Positions 1 to 9,074 of a stretch of DNA of 34,823 nt are shown piece by piece (the first letter of the stretch is position 1; the number at the start of each line of letters is the position of its first letter). A program made the position numbers and the translations under genes. The stretch covers positions 1 to 34,823 of the forward strand of contig JALWCE010000051.1 in the NCBI GenBank assembly GCA_027036935.1, given 5' to 3'. The notes under the pieces are model-generated. The model was not told the origin of the DNA. It worked only from the letters and a program-made list of their open reading frames with translations, and searched no databases. The DNA is from Nitratiruptor sp. (GTDB lineage Bacteria > Campylobacterota > Campylobacteria > Campylobacterales > Nitratiruptoraceae).

Positions 1-1
1 C

Positions 2-661
2 CTGGAAAAAGAGATCGAGCAAAAGTATGGAGCTACGGCCGAGGCGATGGTCCAAAGTGCACTCTATCATATCAAGCTCCTAGAAGACTTGGACTTTAGC
101 GATATCAAAGTAAGCCTCAAAGCCAGCGACGTGGAGCGAACGGTCCAGGCCTACCGTCAGCTGCGCCCACTGGTGCCCTATCCTTTTCACCTTGGTGTGA
201 CGGAGGCTGGCACCATCTTTCACGCTACGATCAAGAGCGCCATCGGTATCGGCTCTTTACTGCTCGATGGCATAGGCGATACGATACGGGTCTCCATCAC
301 CGGAGAGCTGGAAAAAGAGATCGAAGTGGGCCGAGCCATTATCAAAGATGCCGGCAGAAGCGAGGAAGGGCTCAATATCATCAGCTGTCCCACCTGCGGA
401 CGCATCGAAGCCGATCTTGTTAGGGCGGTAGCTGAGGTAGAGGAGCGTACCAAACATATTAAAACACCTCTAAATGTTTCGGTAATGGGTTGTGTGGTCA
501 ATGCCATCGGAGAGGCTAAACACGCCGATGTGGCGATCGCTTATGGCAAAGGGAGCGGGCTTATCATGGTGCGAGGCGAGGTGGTGGCCAAGCTGCCAGA
601 AGAGCAGCTGGTGGAGCGCTTTATTCAGGAGGTGGAGAAGTTTGCGGCCAGCCAACGATAA
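2..661 (+). CDS. ispG: 4-hydroxy-3-methylbut-2-enyl diphosphate synthase (IspG/GcpE), C-terminal part, 5'-truncated by window edge
   Basis: Frame is open to the window start; contains [39 protein letters not shown] and the Fe-S motif region ISCPTCGR...[22 protein letters not shown] typical of IspG. Confidence 0.95.
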   Translation: MEKEIEQKYGATAEAMVQSALYHIKLLEDLDFSDIKVSLKASDVERTVQAYRQLRPLVPYPFHLGVTEAGTIFHATIKSAIGIGSLLLDGIGDTIRVSITGELEKEIEVGRAIIKDAGRSEEGLNIISCPTCGRIEADLVRAVAEVEERTKHIKTPLNVSVMGCVVNAIGEAKHADVAIAYGKGSGLIMVRGEVVAKLPEEQLVERFIQEVEKFAASQR

Positions 662-667
662 ATGTAC

Positions 668-673
668 TATAAT
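668..673 (+). promoter_or_regulatory. Candidate -10 box (TATAAT) for dnaB transcription
   Basis: TATAAT at 668-673, about 125 nt upstream of the dnaB start; no clear -35, which is common in Campylobacterota. Confidence 0.4.
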
Positions 674-687
674 GATACGAACAATTT

Positions 688-761
688 ACTCGGAGACGCT
701 TTGGCCCGATGGGTCGAAAGCTTTCGCTTTGGGGTACCCATCGTGGAGAACCGCGTGGAGT
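688..761 (+). ncRNA. Candidate structured RNA / 5' leader element upstream of dnaB
   Basis: Nested complementary arms: ACTC 688-691/GAGT 758-761; ACGC 696-699/GCGT 753-756; CGATGGGT 707-714/ACCCATCG 736-743; inner AAAGC 717-721/GCTTT 726-730 with loop TTTC. Confidence 0.45.
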
Positions 762-796
762 AGAAATTAATTTGTATCGTTTCAAAGAGGAGTTTC

Positions 797-2209
797 GTGG
801 AATCACATCTATACAATCTTAACATCGAGCGAGCGGTGCTTAGCTCCATTTTATTTGATCCTCAGATTTTTGAGGAAGTGGCCGCAGTATTAAAGCCAAG
901 CGACTTTTATCACCCTTTTCATCGTAATCTATTTGCTGCGATGGAGGAGCTGTGGCGAGAGGATCAGCCCATAGACGAGGAGTTTTTAAAGGAGAAGCTA
1001 GAGCTCAAGGGGCAGTTTGAGGAGGAGCCCTTTTTGGAAGTTATGGCCGCCAATCCCCTCTCCAATACTTCAGCTTATATCAAAGAGCTAAAAGAAAAAG
1101 CCCTCAAACGAGAGCTTGTGCATCTTACAAGTGAAATCAAAAAGATCACGGTAGAGCAGGATTTACCGGCGATAGATGTAATCGATGAGATTCAATCTAA
1201 ACTCTACAAAATCACCTCCCAGACCAGTTCCCAAGATTTTAAAACTTCTGGTGAGGTGATAAAAGATACTTTAGCCCATCTTTTAAAGATGAAAGAGCGG
1301 GGCAACTCTATCCTCATTGGGCTTGATACGGGATTTGATAAGCTCAATCACAAAACAGCCGGTTTTAATGCCGGAGATTTGATCATCATCGCCGCTAGGC
1401 CCTCTATGGGCAAGACCGCCTTTAGCCTCAATATCGCTCAATCGGTTTTGGATCAAGATAAAGGGGTGGTAATTTTTTCTTTGGAGATGCCAGCCGAACA
1501 ATTGATGATGAGAATGCTCAGCGCCAAGGCTTCTATCCCGCTGCAGCGATTGCGTGTGGGAAATCTAGACGATATTGAGTGGAGTGAGATTACGAGACTA
1601 AGTGACTATTATGCCCAAAAGCAACTCTTTATCGATGACGAGGGGAGCCTTAATGTGCATCAGCTTCGCGCTAAGCTCAGAAAGCTAAAGTCCCAGCATC
1701 CCCAGATAGAGTTGGCGATTATTGATTATTTGCAGCTTATGAGTGGTAGCGGGAATAAAGATCGCCATTTAGAGATTAGTGAAATTAGTAGAAGTCTCAA
1801 GATGCTTGCTCGTGAGTTGCAAATCCCCATTATCGCCCTCTCCCAGCTCAATCGCTCGTTAGAGAGCCGCGTGGATAAGCGTCCTATGCTCAGTGACCTA
1901 AGAGAATCGGGGGCTATCGAGCAGGATGCGGATGTAATTTTGTTTGTCTATCGAGAGGATGTGTACAGACTCAAAGAGGCTAAACAAAAGCAAAAAGAGG
2001 CTCAGGCCAGAGGAGAAAAGATCGATGTGGATATTCAAGAGAAGAGTGTAGAAGAGGCGGAGATCATTATCGGTAAACAGCGAAACGGTCCTACGGGCGT
2101 GGTAAAACTTTGGTTTCATAAAGAGTATGTAAAATTTGCCGAAGAGGCGGCTGAGACTGTGCGAGAATACGAACCAAAAGAGAGTAGTTTTGAGGTACCC
2201 AATTTGTGA
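797..2209 (+). CDS. dnaB: Replicative DNA helicase DnaB
   Basis: GTG start with upstream AGAGGAG; Walker A ARPSMGKTAFSLNIA, VVIFSLEMPAEQL, IDYLQLMSG, SQLNRSLESRVDKRPMLSDLRESGAIEQDADVILFVYRE are diagnostic of DnaB. Confidence 0.98.
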   Translation: MESHLYNLNIERAVLSSILFDPQIFEEVAAVLKPSDFYHPFHRNLFAAMEELWREDQPIDEEFLKEKLELKGQFEEEPFLEVMAANPLSNTSAYIKELKEKALKRELVHLTSEIKKITVEQDLPAIDVIDEIQSKLYKITSQTSSQDFKTSGEVIKDTLAHLLKMKERGNSILIGLDTGFDKLNHKTAGFNAGDLIIIAARPSMGKTAFSLNIAQSVLDQDKGVVIFSLEMPAEQLMMRMLSAKASIPLQRLRVGNLDDIEWSEITRLSDYYAQKQLFIDDEGSLNVHQLRAKLRKLKSQHPQIELAIIDYLQLMSGSGNKDRHLEISEISRSLKMLARELQIPIIALSQLNRSLESRVDKRPMLSDLRESGAIEQDADVILFVYREDVYRLKEAKQKQKEAQARGEKIDVDIQEKSVEEAEIIIGKQRNGPTGVVKLWFHKEYVKFAEEAAETVREYEPKESSFEVPNL

Positions 2210-3432
2210 GCGTCCCACTCTTTTGCTCTTGGAAAGAGCGATTGGCGGCGTTTGGAGTTTTGTTGAGCATATTTTTGGTAAATCTTGCCCTTGAATACCG
2301 TACCTATCAAAATTTTTGGTCCAAAAAACCTCATTATACCGAGGCTGAGGTACTCAATCAGTATAACAAAAATAACTATTGGGTTTTAAAACTTCGTACA
2401 AAAGAAGGGGTTTTGTTCTATACAACCTCTCGTGAGGATCTAAAAGACTTGCGAGGTAGAGAAGTTGAGCTCCTCGTTTTTGGTAAAAAACCATCCTTTT
2501 TTGACTATCTTCGCTCCTTTTACGCCCCCTCGTATATCCTTGGTCTGCTACCTAAAAGTCTGCGCCAATCTCTTTGGCAAAAAATAGCCTCCCAGCATCG
2601 TAATCAATTGGCCAAAGAGCTTTTTGGCGCTCTTTTTTTAGCTATGCCCCTCCAATATGACTACCGCCAAATGCTCTCACTCTTTGGCATCAGCCACCTA
2701 GTAGCGATCAGTGGGTTTCATATGGGGCTTTTGTTTGCCACTTTAGCCTTTGTTTTTTACTTTTTATTGCGTCCAATATGGCAGCGTCTGTGGCCGTGGG
2801 CCAATCTTAAAAAGGTAGTCTTTATCCTCGCTTTTGGGATCGTTGTAGGCTACGCCGTCTTTTTGGGTTTTGTACCCTCGGTGATACGCTCGGTAATGAT
2901 GATGGGCGTTGGGCTGTTTATGCTCGATAGAGGGGTGCGCCTACTTAGTTTTGAAACTCTTGGGTGGATCGTGCTTTTGGTGCTCGCATTTTGGCCAAGG
3001 CTGCTTTGGAGTGTGGGATTTTGGTTTTCAGTAGCAGGAGTATTTTATATCTATCTTTTTTTACACCATTTTAGGTTATCCAAGCTGTGGACTTTTCTTT
3101 TGCTCAATATTTGGGTCTTTTTGGCGATGTTGCCTCTTTCACTCTTTGTGTTTGGGATATGGCATCCGATGATGCTCCTCTCACCTTTGTTAAGCGCTCT
3201 TTTTGTGCTTTTTTATCCTTTGGCTCTCCTTTTACATCTATTAGGGTATGGCGGGATACTCGATGGGGTGGTGGAGTTGCTCACATGGGCTGGGCAAGGG
3301 ATAAAAGTCGATCTGCCTTTATGGCTTTTTGGACTCTATATCCTTGCTTCCTTGATCGCTATGTGGCGACTTGAAGCACTCTATGGGGCATACGGCGCCG
3401 TGGCTATATTTTTGATTTACCAAATAGCATAG
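2206..3432 (+). CDS. comEC: ComEC/Rec2-family DNA uptake membrane protein (competence domain only)
   Basis: Polytopic; LFGISHLVAISGFHMGLLFATLAFVFYFLLRPIWQR matches the ComEC competence-domain signature; GTG start overlaps the dnaB stop (GTGA). Confidence 0.85.
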   Translation: MSVPLFCSWKERLAAFGVLLSIFLVNLALEYRTYQNFWSKKPHYTEAEVLNQYNKNNYWVLKLRTKEGVLFYTTSREDLKDLRGREVELLVFGKKPSFFDYLRSFYAPSYILGLLPKSLRQSLWQKIASQHRNQLAKELFGALFLAMPLQYDYRQMLSLFGISHLVAISGFHMGLLFATLAFVFYFLLRPIWQRLWPWANLKKVVFILAFGIVVGYAVFLGFVPSVIRSVMMMGVGLFMLDRGVRLLSFETLGWIVLLVLAFWPRLLWSVGFWFSVAGVFYIYLFLHHFRLSKLWTFLLLNIWVFLAMLPLSLFVFGIWHPMMLLSPLLSALFVLFYPLALLLHLLGYGGILDGVVELLTWAGQGIKVDLPLWLFGLYILASLIAMWRLEALYGAYGAVAIFLIYQIA

Positions 3433-4182
3433 CTTAAGACCATATAAAAATATAAGCCAAGAGATATAGATCCAGAGCAAGAAAAACAAAATAGCGCTAA
3501 AAGAACCGTATAAAGTGGTGTAGGTTTTGTTGTAGACCACATAGTAGACAAAGAGATTTTTACTCACATCCCAAACAAAAGAGGAGATAAAAGAGGAGAG
3601 CATTGCCGCCTTTGGATCTATCCAAGCCGTGGCCGAGATTTTATAGGTGATGAAAAATATTAGCCATATGATGAGGTAGGGAAAAATGGATAAAAAATCG
3701 ATCCAGTCGGTGTAATGGGAACTATCGAGCAGAGTTTGGATCTGGGAGGAGAGATAAAAAGAAAGAGCCAAACCAATAGGAGCCAAAGTGACAAGCGTCC
3801 AATAGGTGGTGATAGAGTCCCAGAAGCTTCTAGGGGGGCTTTGGAAGATTTTATTGACGATATGCTCGTAGTTTTGAAAAAACATAACCGAAGCAAAAAG
3901 TACGAAAACAAACCCCATAATACTCATTTTAGAGCTATTTTGCATAAAGGTATCGATATAGTGGACGATAGTCTCTTGATGGGTGGGAATAAGATGGGAG
4001 AAGATAAAGTTTTTGAGTTTGGCCGAATAGCGCTCAAAGCTTGGCAATCGGATAAAGAGGGAAAAAATGACAAGGAGTAGAGGGACTATGGCAAAGATAG
4101 TGTTAAAGCTCAAAGAGGAGGCGTATATCGTCATATCGGGGTCGTAAAAGCGCTTCCACCAACTCTTCGCCGTATCGAGCAT
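3319..4182 (-). CDS. YihY/BrkB-family inner membrane protein
   Basis: YDPDMTIYASSLSFNTIFAIVPLLLVIFSLF, LYGSFSAILFFLLWIYISWLIFLYGLKLCYLVN are typical of the YihY/BrkB family; 3' end overlaps comEC antisense. Confidence 0.88.
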   Translation of the reverse strand: MLDTAKSWWKRFYDPDMTIYASSLSFNTIFAIVPLLLVIFSLFIRLPSFERYSAKLKNFIFSHLIPTHQETIVHYIDTFMQNSSKMSIMGFVFVLFASVMFFQNYEHIVNKIFQSPPRSFWDSITTYWTLVTLAPIGLALSFYLSSQIQTLLDSSHYTDWIDFLSIFPYLIIWLIFFITYKISATAWIDPKAAMLSSFISSFVWDVSKNLFVYYVVYNKTYTTLYGSFSAILFFLLWIYISWLIFLYGLKLCYLVNQKYSHGAVCPIECFKSPHSDQGSKDIESKKP

Positions 4183-4187
4183 GCTCG

Positions 4188-5570
4188 CTATAATCCCATC
4201 TTTCCCGGATTTAGGATGTTGTTTGGATCAAAAGCCTTTTTGATGGCTCGAAAGAGATTCAGCTCCTGCGGGGTAAAAGCGAGCTTCATAAAAGGCGCTT
4301 TGGATAATCCTATGCCGTGCTCTCCGCTGAGCGTCCCCCCAATCTCGATGGTCATTTTAAAAATCTCCTCGATCGCTTTATAACCGATCTCTACCTGTTT
4401 GGGATCGCTACCATCTACCATCACATTGGTATGGACGTTGCCATCGCCGGTATGACCAAAGCAAGGGATTTTGACATTATACTTTTTGGAGATTTTGTCC
4501 ACCTCTTCAAGGTATTTTGGTAACTCGCTTCTTGGTACCGTCACATCTTCGTTTATCTTTTTGGAGCCATAGATAGTGATAGATTGGCTAGCGTTTCGTC
4601 TAGCAAACCAGATATCAGCTGCCTCTTTTTCATCTTTAGCCACGCGAAATTCGCTACAGCCGTTTTCTTTGAAGTATTTGCGCAGCAGTTCAATCTGGTA
4701 GTTAATCTCCTCTTCTACGTTGCCGTCTATGTCGCTAATAAGGATCGCTCCAGCCTCTGTGGGTAGGCCTTTATGAAATTTCTCTTCAACGGCTCGGATA
4801 GTAAGATTATCTAAAAACTCCATTGCCACGGGATTTGCCCCGCCCGCAAGGGATTTGTACACAGCGTTCATCGCTTGAGTAACGGTGTGAAAGACTCCCA
4901 TGGCCGTTTTGGTGCGTTTGGGTTTGGAGAGCAGTTTGAGAGTAATTTCGGTGATGACGGCCAATGTCCCCTCGCTGGCGATGAGGATACCCGCGATATT
5001 GTATCCCGCCACGTCCTTAATGGTCTTTTTGCCCGCTCGGATGATATCCCCATTGGGCAGCACCGCTCGCAACGCCATCACGTAATCTTTGGTGATGCCA
5101 TATTTTGCCGCTCGCATTCCTCCCGCGTTTTCGGCCACATTGCCCCCGAGGGTGGAGTACTCTTGGCTGGCGGGATCTGGCGGATAAAAAAGTCCAAGTT
5201 TTTCTACTTCACGCTGTAGTTCTTTGTTGAGCACACCCGGCTGTACCACCGCTACCATATTTTTGGTATCGATCTCGAGGATTTTATTCATATATTTTTC
5301 TACCGCCAGTACCACGCCACCGCTTACGGGCAAGGCTCCGCCCGTAAAACCGCTGCCAGCGCCTCTGGGTACTACGGGGATCTTGTGCTCGTTGCAGTAT
5401 CTAAGGACTTTGCTCACATCCTCTTCATCTTTTGGGAAGACTACCACATCGGGCTTGAAATGCTCCCTCGTGGCGTCATAGGAGTAGGCGAGGCGATGGG
5501 GTTTGTCGTTTTTGACATTCTCTTGGCCGATGAGTTGCTTGAGTACTTCGATATGATTTTTGCCTATCAT
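4188..5570 (-). CDS. glcD: FAD-linked oxidase, glycolate oxidase subunit GlcD / D-lactate dehydrogenase-like
   Basis: VVPRGAGSGFTGGALP, YPPDPASQEYSTLGGNVAENAGGMRAAKYG, CFGHTGDGNVHTN, GTLSGEHGIGLSKAPFM, FDPNNILNPGKMGL. Confidence 0.92.
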   Translation of the reverse strand: MIGKNHIEVLKQLIGQENVKNDKPHRLAYSYDATREHFKPDVVVFPKDEEDVSKVLRYCNEHKIPVVPRGAGSGFTGGALPVSGGVVLAVEKYMNKILEIDTKNMVAVVQPGVLNKELQREVEKLGLFYPPDPASQEYSTLGGNVAENAGGMRAAKYGITKDYVMALRAVLPNGDIIRAGKKTIKDVAGYNIAGILIASEGTLAVITEITLKLLSKPKRTKTAMGVFHTVTQAMNAVYKSLAGGANPVAMEFLDNLTIRAVEEKFHKGLPTEAGAILISDIDGNVEEEINYQIELLRKYFKENGCSEFRVAKDEKEAADIWFARRNASQSITIYGSKKINEDVTVPRSELPKYLEEVDKISKKYNVKIPCFGHTGDGNVHTNVMVDGSDPKQVEIGYKAIEEIFKMTIEIGGTLSGEHGIGLSKAPFMKLAFTPQELNLFRAIKKAFDPNNILNPGKMGL

Positions 5571-6289
5571 TTCGCCTCCAATAGGTGGGCATAGTAGCTA
5601 AAATAGTCGGGGATCTCTTTTGGTCCAAAAAAGTCAAATATGGAACTCTCGATCTCTTTGATGCGGCTGTAAAAAGGGAGCTTAATTGTACTCTTTTTTA
5701 TCGTGAAAGGATCGCTATGTATAGCAGATAGCGTATAGCAGTCCGCCTCTACTACTCTGTTTTTTAGAACAAAATGGATCGTACCCACTGCAAATTTGTT
5801 ACAAAAATTTTTAAAATCCTCTTTTTGGGGCACAGGATGGCGGGCTTTGGAGAGCTCTACGGCGAAGAGGTCTGGATGGAGCCACTGCGTATCTGGATGA
5901 GTGGCTACGTAATGCTGGTAGGTTTGTAGATTCGGGGCGATGAGTAAAGATCTATCGTACAAGTAGCCCAAAAGTACTTCATCACCTTCGTGAGGTAAAA
6001 TCTTTGGCTTGGGCAACGACTCTTGGGCCAAAGCGTCGTAGACATCAAAAACGATGGTATCGCCTCCTTGGTAGATGGCACGGGCGACGATGGTGGAATG
6101 GTCGGCATCGAAGTGATGAATGACGATACCGCTCATTCCTTTGACGGCCTGTACCGGCTCTATTTTGGCACTTGAGCCTTTTATTGCCGTAATCCTAGTC
6201 TCAAGCTGCGCCCATAGAGGAAGAAAGAGCAAGAATAATAAGAGCAGACGTATCAAGTGATCTCCTTTGGCATAAGTTCTTTTAATCAT
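5567..6289 (-). CDS. Secreted protein with plasminogen-binding-protein PgbA-like N-terminal domain
   Basis: Signal-like N-terminus (LLLLFLLFLPLWAQ) and ITAIKGSSAKIEPVQAVKGMSGIVIHHFDADHSTIVARA / CNKFAVGTIHFVLKNRVVEADCYT, which resemble Helicobacter PgbA-family N-terminal domains from memory. Confidence 0.6.
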   Translation of the reverse strand: MIKRTYAKGDHLIRLLLLFLLFLPLWAQLETRITAIKGSSAKIEPVQAVKGMSGIVIHHFDADHSTIVARAIYQGGDTIVFDVYDALAQESLPKPKILPHEGDEVLLGYLYDRSLLIAPNLQTYQHYVATHPDTQWLHPDLFAVELSKARHPVPQKEDFKNFCNKFAVGTIHFVLKNRVVEADCYTLSAIHSDPFTIKKSTIKLPFYSRIKEIESSIFDFFGPKEIPDYFSYYAHLLEAK

Positions 6290-6415
6290 ACCAACGCTTA
6301 GCTTATAAAGCTGTAAGATTTACGACCAAGGTATCCGATTTTCAAGTAAATGATAAAATAAAATCTTTTTTTTACCGATAAAACAGCAAAGAGATTAATG
6401 TTTTAAAGGTGGGGG

Positions 6416-7609
6416 ATGAGGGTACAAAAGATAGTATGGTTTTTTTTCTTGATGACAATTTTGCTGCAAGCTTCGATTATAGAACAAAAAAGATGGCCAA
6501 AAGGGGAGACACTCGTTGGTTTTTTATCCAAACATCATATTCCAACAAAGCTTTATTACAATCTAGATAGAGAGGAAAAGGAGCTCGCCGCCGAAATTCG
6601 AGCCGGTAGGAAATATATTCTACTCACAAACACAAAGGGCAAGATAGAACATTTGCTCATTCCGGTGAGCGAGGAGTTGCAGATCCATATCTATAAAGAG
6701 GGCAAGGGCTATAAACTACGTTTTGATCCCATCCACTACCAAAAAATCCAAGACGCTTTTTCTCTTTCTATGAAGCATTCTCCCTATATTGATATTTTGC
6801 GAGAGACTGGTGGAAACAAAAAGCTGGCCAATGAATTTGTCCTTGCGTTTAAAAAGAGCGTGCCTTTTTCTCGTTTGATACGTAAAGGGGATAAGCTCGC
6901 TCTTATTTATACGCAAAAGTTTCGATTGGGCGAACCTTTTGGAGTGCCCACTATTAAAGCCGCTTTAGTGGAGGCTCGGGGACGAAAGTACTATGTTTTT
7001 AACTATCACGACCGCTACTATGATGAAAGGGGCAACGAATTAGAGCACTTTTTCCTCAAACGCCCTTTACGTCACATACGTATCACCTCCGGCTTTACCC
7101 GTCGTCGCTGGCATCCTATTTTACATCGTTATCGGGCGCATCTGGGAGTCGATTTTGGCGCCAGACGGGGCACCCCTATACTAGCTGCGGGGGATGGACG
7201 CGTAATTTTTGCTGGACGTAAGGGAGGATATGGTAATGTTATCATCCTCTATCACGGACAAGGCTACAAGACCCTATACGCCCACCTCTCAAAAATTCGT
7301 AGAGGTATTCGTGTGGGTAGGCGTATTCATCAAGGGCAGGTGATAGGATATGTGGGCTCAACGGGATTAAGTACAGGTCCTCATCTACATTTTGGTCTGT
7401 ATAAAAACAGCAGAGCCATCAATCCTTTAAGAGTTGTCAAGATAGCCAAGGGATCTTTAAGCGGTAAAAAACTAAGAGAGTTTAGACGTTTGGTAGCCAA
7501 GTATAAAAAGGAGCTCAAAGCCTTGACCCATAAGCCTAGATCGCCTAAAAGAGTGGAGATTGTTAAGAGGTTAGTGGAATATAAAGGAGATAAAGATGGA
7601 AAAAGCTGA
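6416..7609 (+). CDS. M23-family peptidoglycan DD-metallopeptidase (Csd3/Pgp-like)
   Basis: Signal sequence; HLGVDFGARRGTPILAAGDGRVIFAGRKGGYGNVIILYHGQGYKTLYAHLSKI...GLSTGPHLHFGLYKNSRAINP with Zn ligands HxxxD and HxH intact. Confidence 0.92.
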   Translation: MRVQKIVWFFFLMTILLQASIIEQKRWPKGETLVGFLSKHHIPTKLYYNLDREEKELAAEIRAGRKYILLTNTKGKIEHLLIPVSEELQIHIYKEGKGYKLRFDPIHYQKIQDAFSLSMKHSPYIDILRETGGNKKLANEFVLAFKKSVPFSRLIRKGDKLALIYTQKFRLGEPFGVPTIKAALVEARGRKYYVFNYHDRYYDERGNELEHFFLKRPLRHIRITSGFTRRRWHPILHRYRAHLGVDFGARRGTPILAAGDGRVIFAGRKGGYGNVIILYHGQGYKTLYAHLSKIRRGIRVGRRIHQGQVIGYVGSTGLSTGPHLHFGLYKNSRAINPLRVVKIAKGSLSGKKLREFRRLVAKYKKELKALTHKPRSPKRVEIVKRLVEYKGDKDGKS

Positions 7610-8954
7610 AGTGCTCAAAATCGGCCACGTCCTCCGAGCCGAGCTAAAAAGCGGTGAGATTTCGCTCCATCCTAGTGAAATAGCGGCTTATTTGAAATAT
7701 TTATACGGCGAGGAGAGAGAAGAGTTTTACGAGCTGCTTCGCCAGCTTCCAGAAGATGTTTTGGGAGAGGTGCTTTTACATCTGCCTGAAAACATTAAAG
7801 ATGATGCCATTGAGCACCTCTCTGCCAAGAGATTGGCCAAAGCGGTAGAGGAGCTTGACAGCGACGATGCGGTGGATCTGGTCAAAGATATTGAGTCGAT
7901 TGACGAGGAGCTAGAGCGTGCGGTCCTTGAGAATGTGGACAAACAGATCAAAGAGGAGATCGAAGAGTTAAGCTCTTATGACGAGGCACACGCCGGGGCC
8001 TATATGCAAACAGAGGTCTTTAAGGCCTATGAGGATGAGACTATCGAGCAAGCGATCGAGCGGCTGCGACAGCTCAAAGCCCAAGGCGAGCTCTCCAACG
8101 TTCATCAAGTCTATGTAGTCGATTCTAAAGAGAGGCTCAAAGGGATTATTCCCCTTGAGGATCTGATTTTGTACGATTTTAATAAAAAGTTTAAAGATAT
8201 TATCCAGGATAAGCGCTATGAGCCAATTACGGTGCGAGCGGATGAGCCGGTGCACGATGTGATCAAGAAGTTTGAAGATTATGATCTGGCGGTGATAGCC
8301 GTAGTGGACAAAGAGGGCAAACTGCTCGGACGAATCACCTCAGACGATATTATCGATCTTATCGAAGAACAAGCCACCGAGCAGATCTATAACCTTGCCG
8401 GCGTGGAGGAAGAGGTCGAAGAGGATGGTGATCTCAAAGAGGTGACCAAAAAGCGGGCTTGGTGGTTGTTGATCAACCTCGGTACGGCGATCTTAGCCTC
8501 TTTCGTGATTGGTCTGTTTGACGAGACGATCCAAAAATATGTGGCCCTAGCCGTTTTGATGCCAATTGTTGCCTCTATGGGAGGCAATGCTGGTACCCAA
8601 ACCCTTACGGTAGTGGTGCGAAAGTTGGCTCTTGGCGAGATAGACTGGCAAAACGCCAAAAAGGCGCTGTTGCAAGAGACCACTATCTCCTTTTTAAATG
8701 GACTCATATTCGCCGTGGTAATGGGAGGGATCGCATGGATATGGTTTCATGATCCAATGCTGGGTGTAGTGATCGCTTTGGCGATGGTGATTAATCTTCT
8801 AGCGGCCGGATTTTTTGGAGCGGTGATACCTCTGTTTCTCAAGAAAATCGGCTCCGATCCTGCAGTGGGCAGCAGCGTACTGCTCACTACCGTCACCGAT
8901 GTGGTGGGCTTTTTTGCTTTTTTAGGACTTGCGAAGATGATGCTAGTGCACTGA
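7596..8954 (+). CDS. mgtE: Magnesium transporter MgtE
   Basis: N-domain + two CBS domains (VYVVDSKERLKGIIPLEDL; VVDKEGKLLGRITSDDIIDLI) + AVLMPIVASMGGNAGTQTLTVVVRKLALGEI transmembrane signature. Confidence 0.96.
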   Translation: MEKAEVLKIGHVLRAELKSGEISLHPSEIAAYLKYLYGEEREEFYELLRQLPEDVLGEVLLHLPENIKDDAIEHLSAKRLAKAVEELDSDDAVDLVKDIESIDEELERAVLENVDKQIKEEIEELSSYDEAHAGAYMQTEVFKAYEDETIEQAIERLRQLKAQGELSNVHQVYVVDSKERLKGIIPLEDLILYDFNKKFKDIIQDKRYEPITVRADEPVHDVIKKFEDYDLAVIAVVDKEGKLLGRITSDDIIDLIEEQATEQIYNLAGVEEEVEEDGDLKEVTKKRAWWLLINLGTAILASFVIGLFDETIQKYVALAVLMPIVASMGGNAGTQTLTVVVRKLALGEIDWQNAKKALLQETTISFLNGLIFAVVMGGIAWIWFHDPMLGVVIALAMVINLLAAGFFGAVIPLFLKKIGSDPAVGSSVLLTTVTDVVGFFAFLGLAKMMLVH

Positions 8955-9074
8955 TATGATCTGCTTGTGGATATCGCACTCTTTCCAAGCCGCTCGATTT
9001 TTTTTTTTTGGAAAAGAGGCGCTCCTATCGCCTTTTCCTTTTTGGGTATCGGCATCGGCTATCGCAAAGTTGCT

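Noticed and set aside
662-763. 33-aa ORF MYYNDTNNLLGDALARWVESFRFGVPIVENRVE starting right after the ispG stop
   Set aside because: No Shine-Dalgarno upstream, and the region is better explained by nested RNA stems and a -10 box inside the first codons; kept only as an alternative to the leader RNA.
4317-5594. Several + strand ORFs antisense to glcD (4317..4523, 4875..5219, 5224..5481 etc.)
   Set aside because: Shadow ORFs of a strongly conserved FAD oxidase gene; low-complexity, no domain.
8998-9009. 12-T homopolymer between mgtE and aguB as a phase-variation switch
   Set aside because: It lies between two convergent gene ends, not in a gene or promoter; more likely part of a weak terminator.
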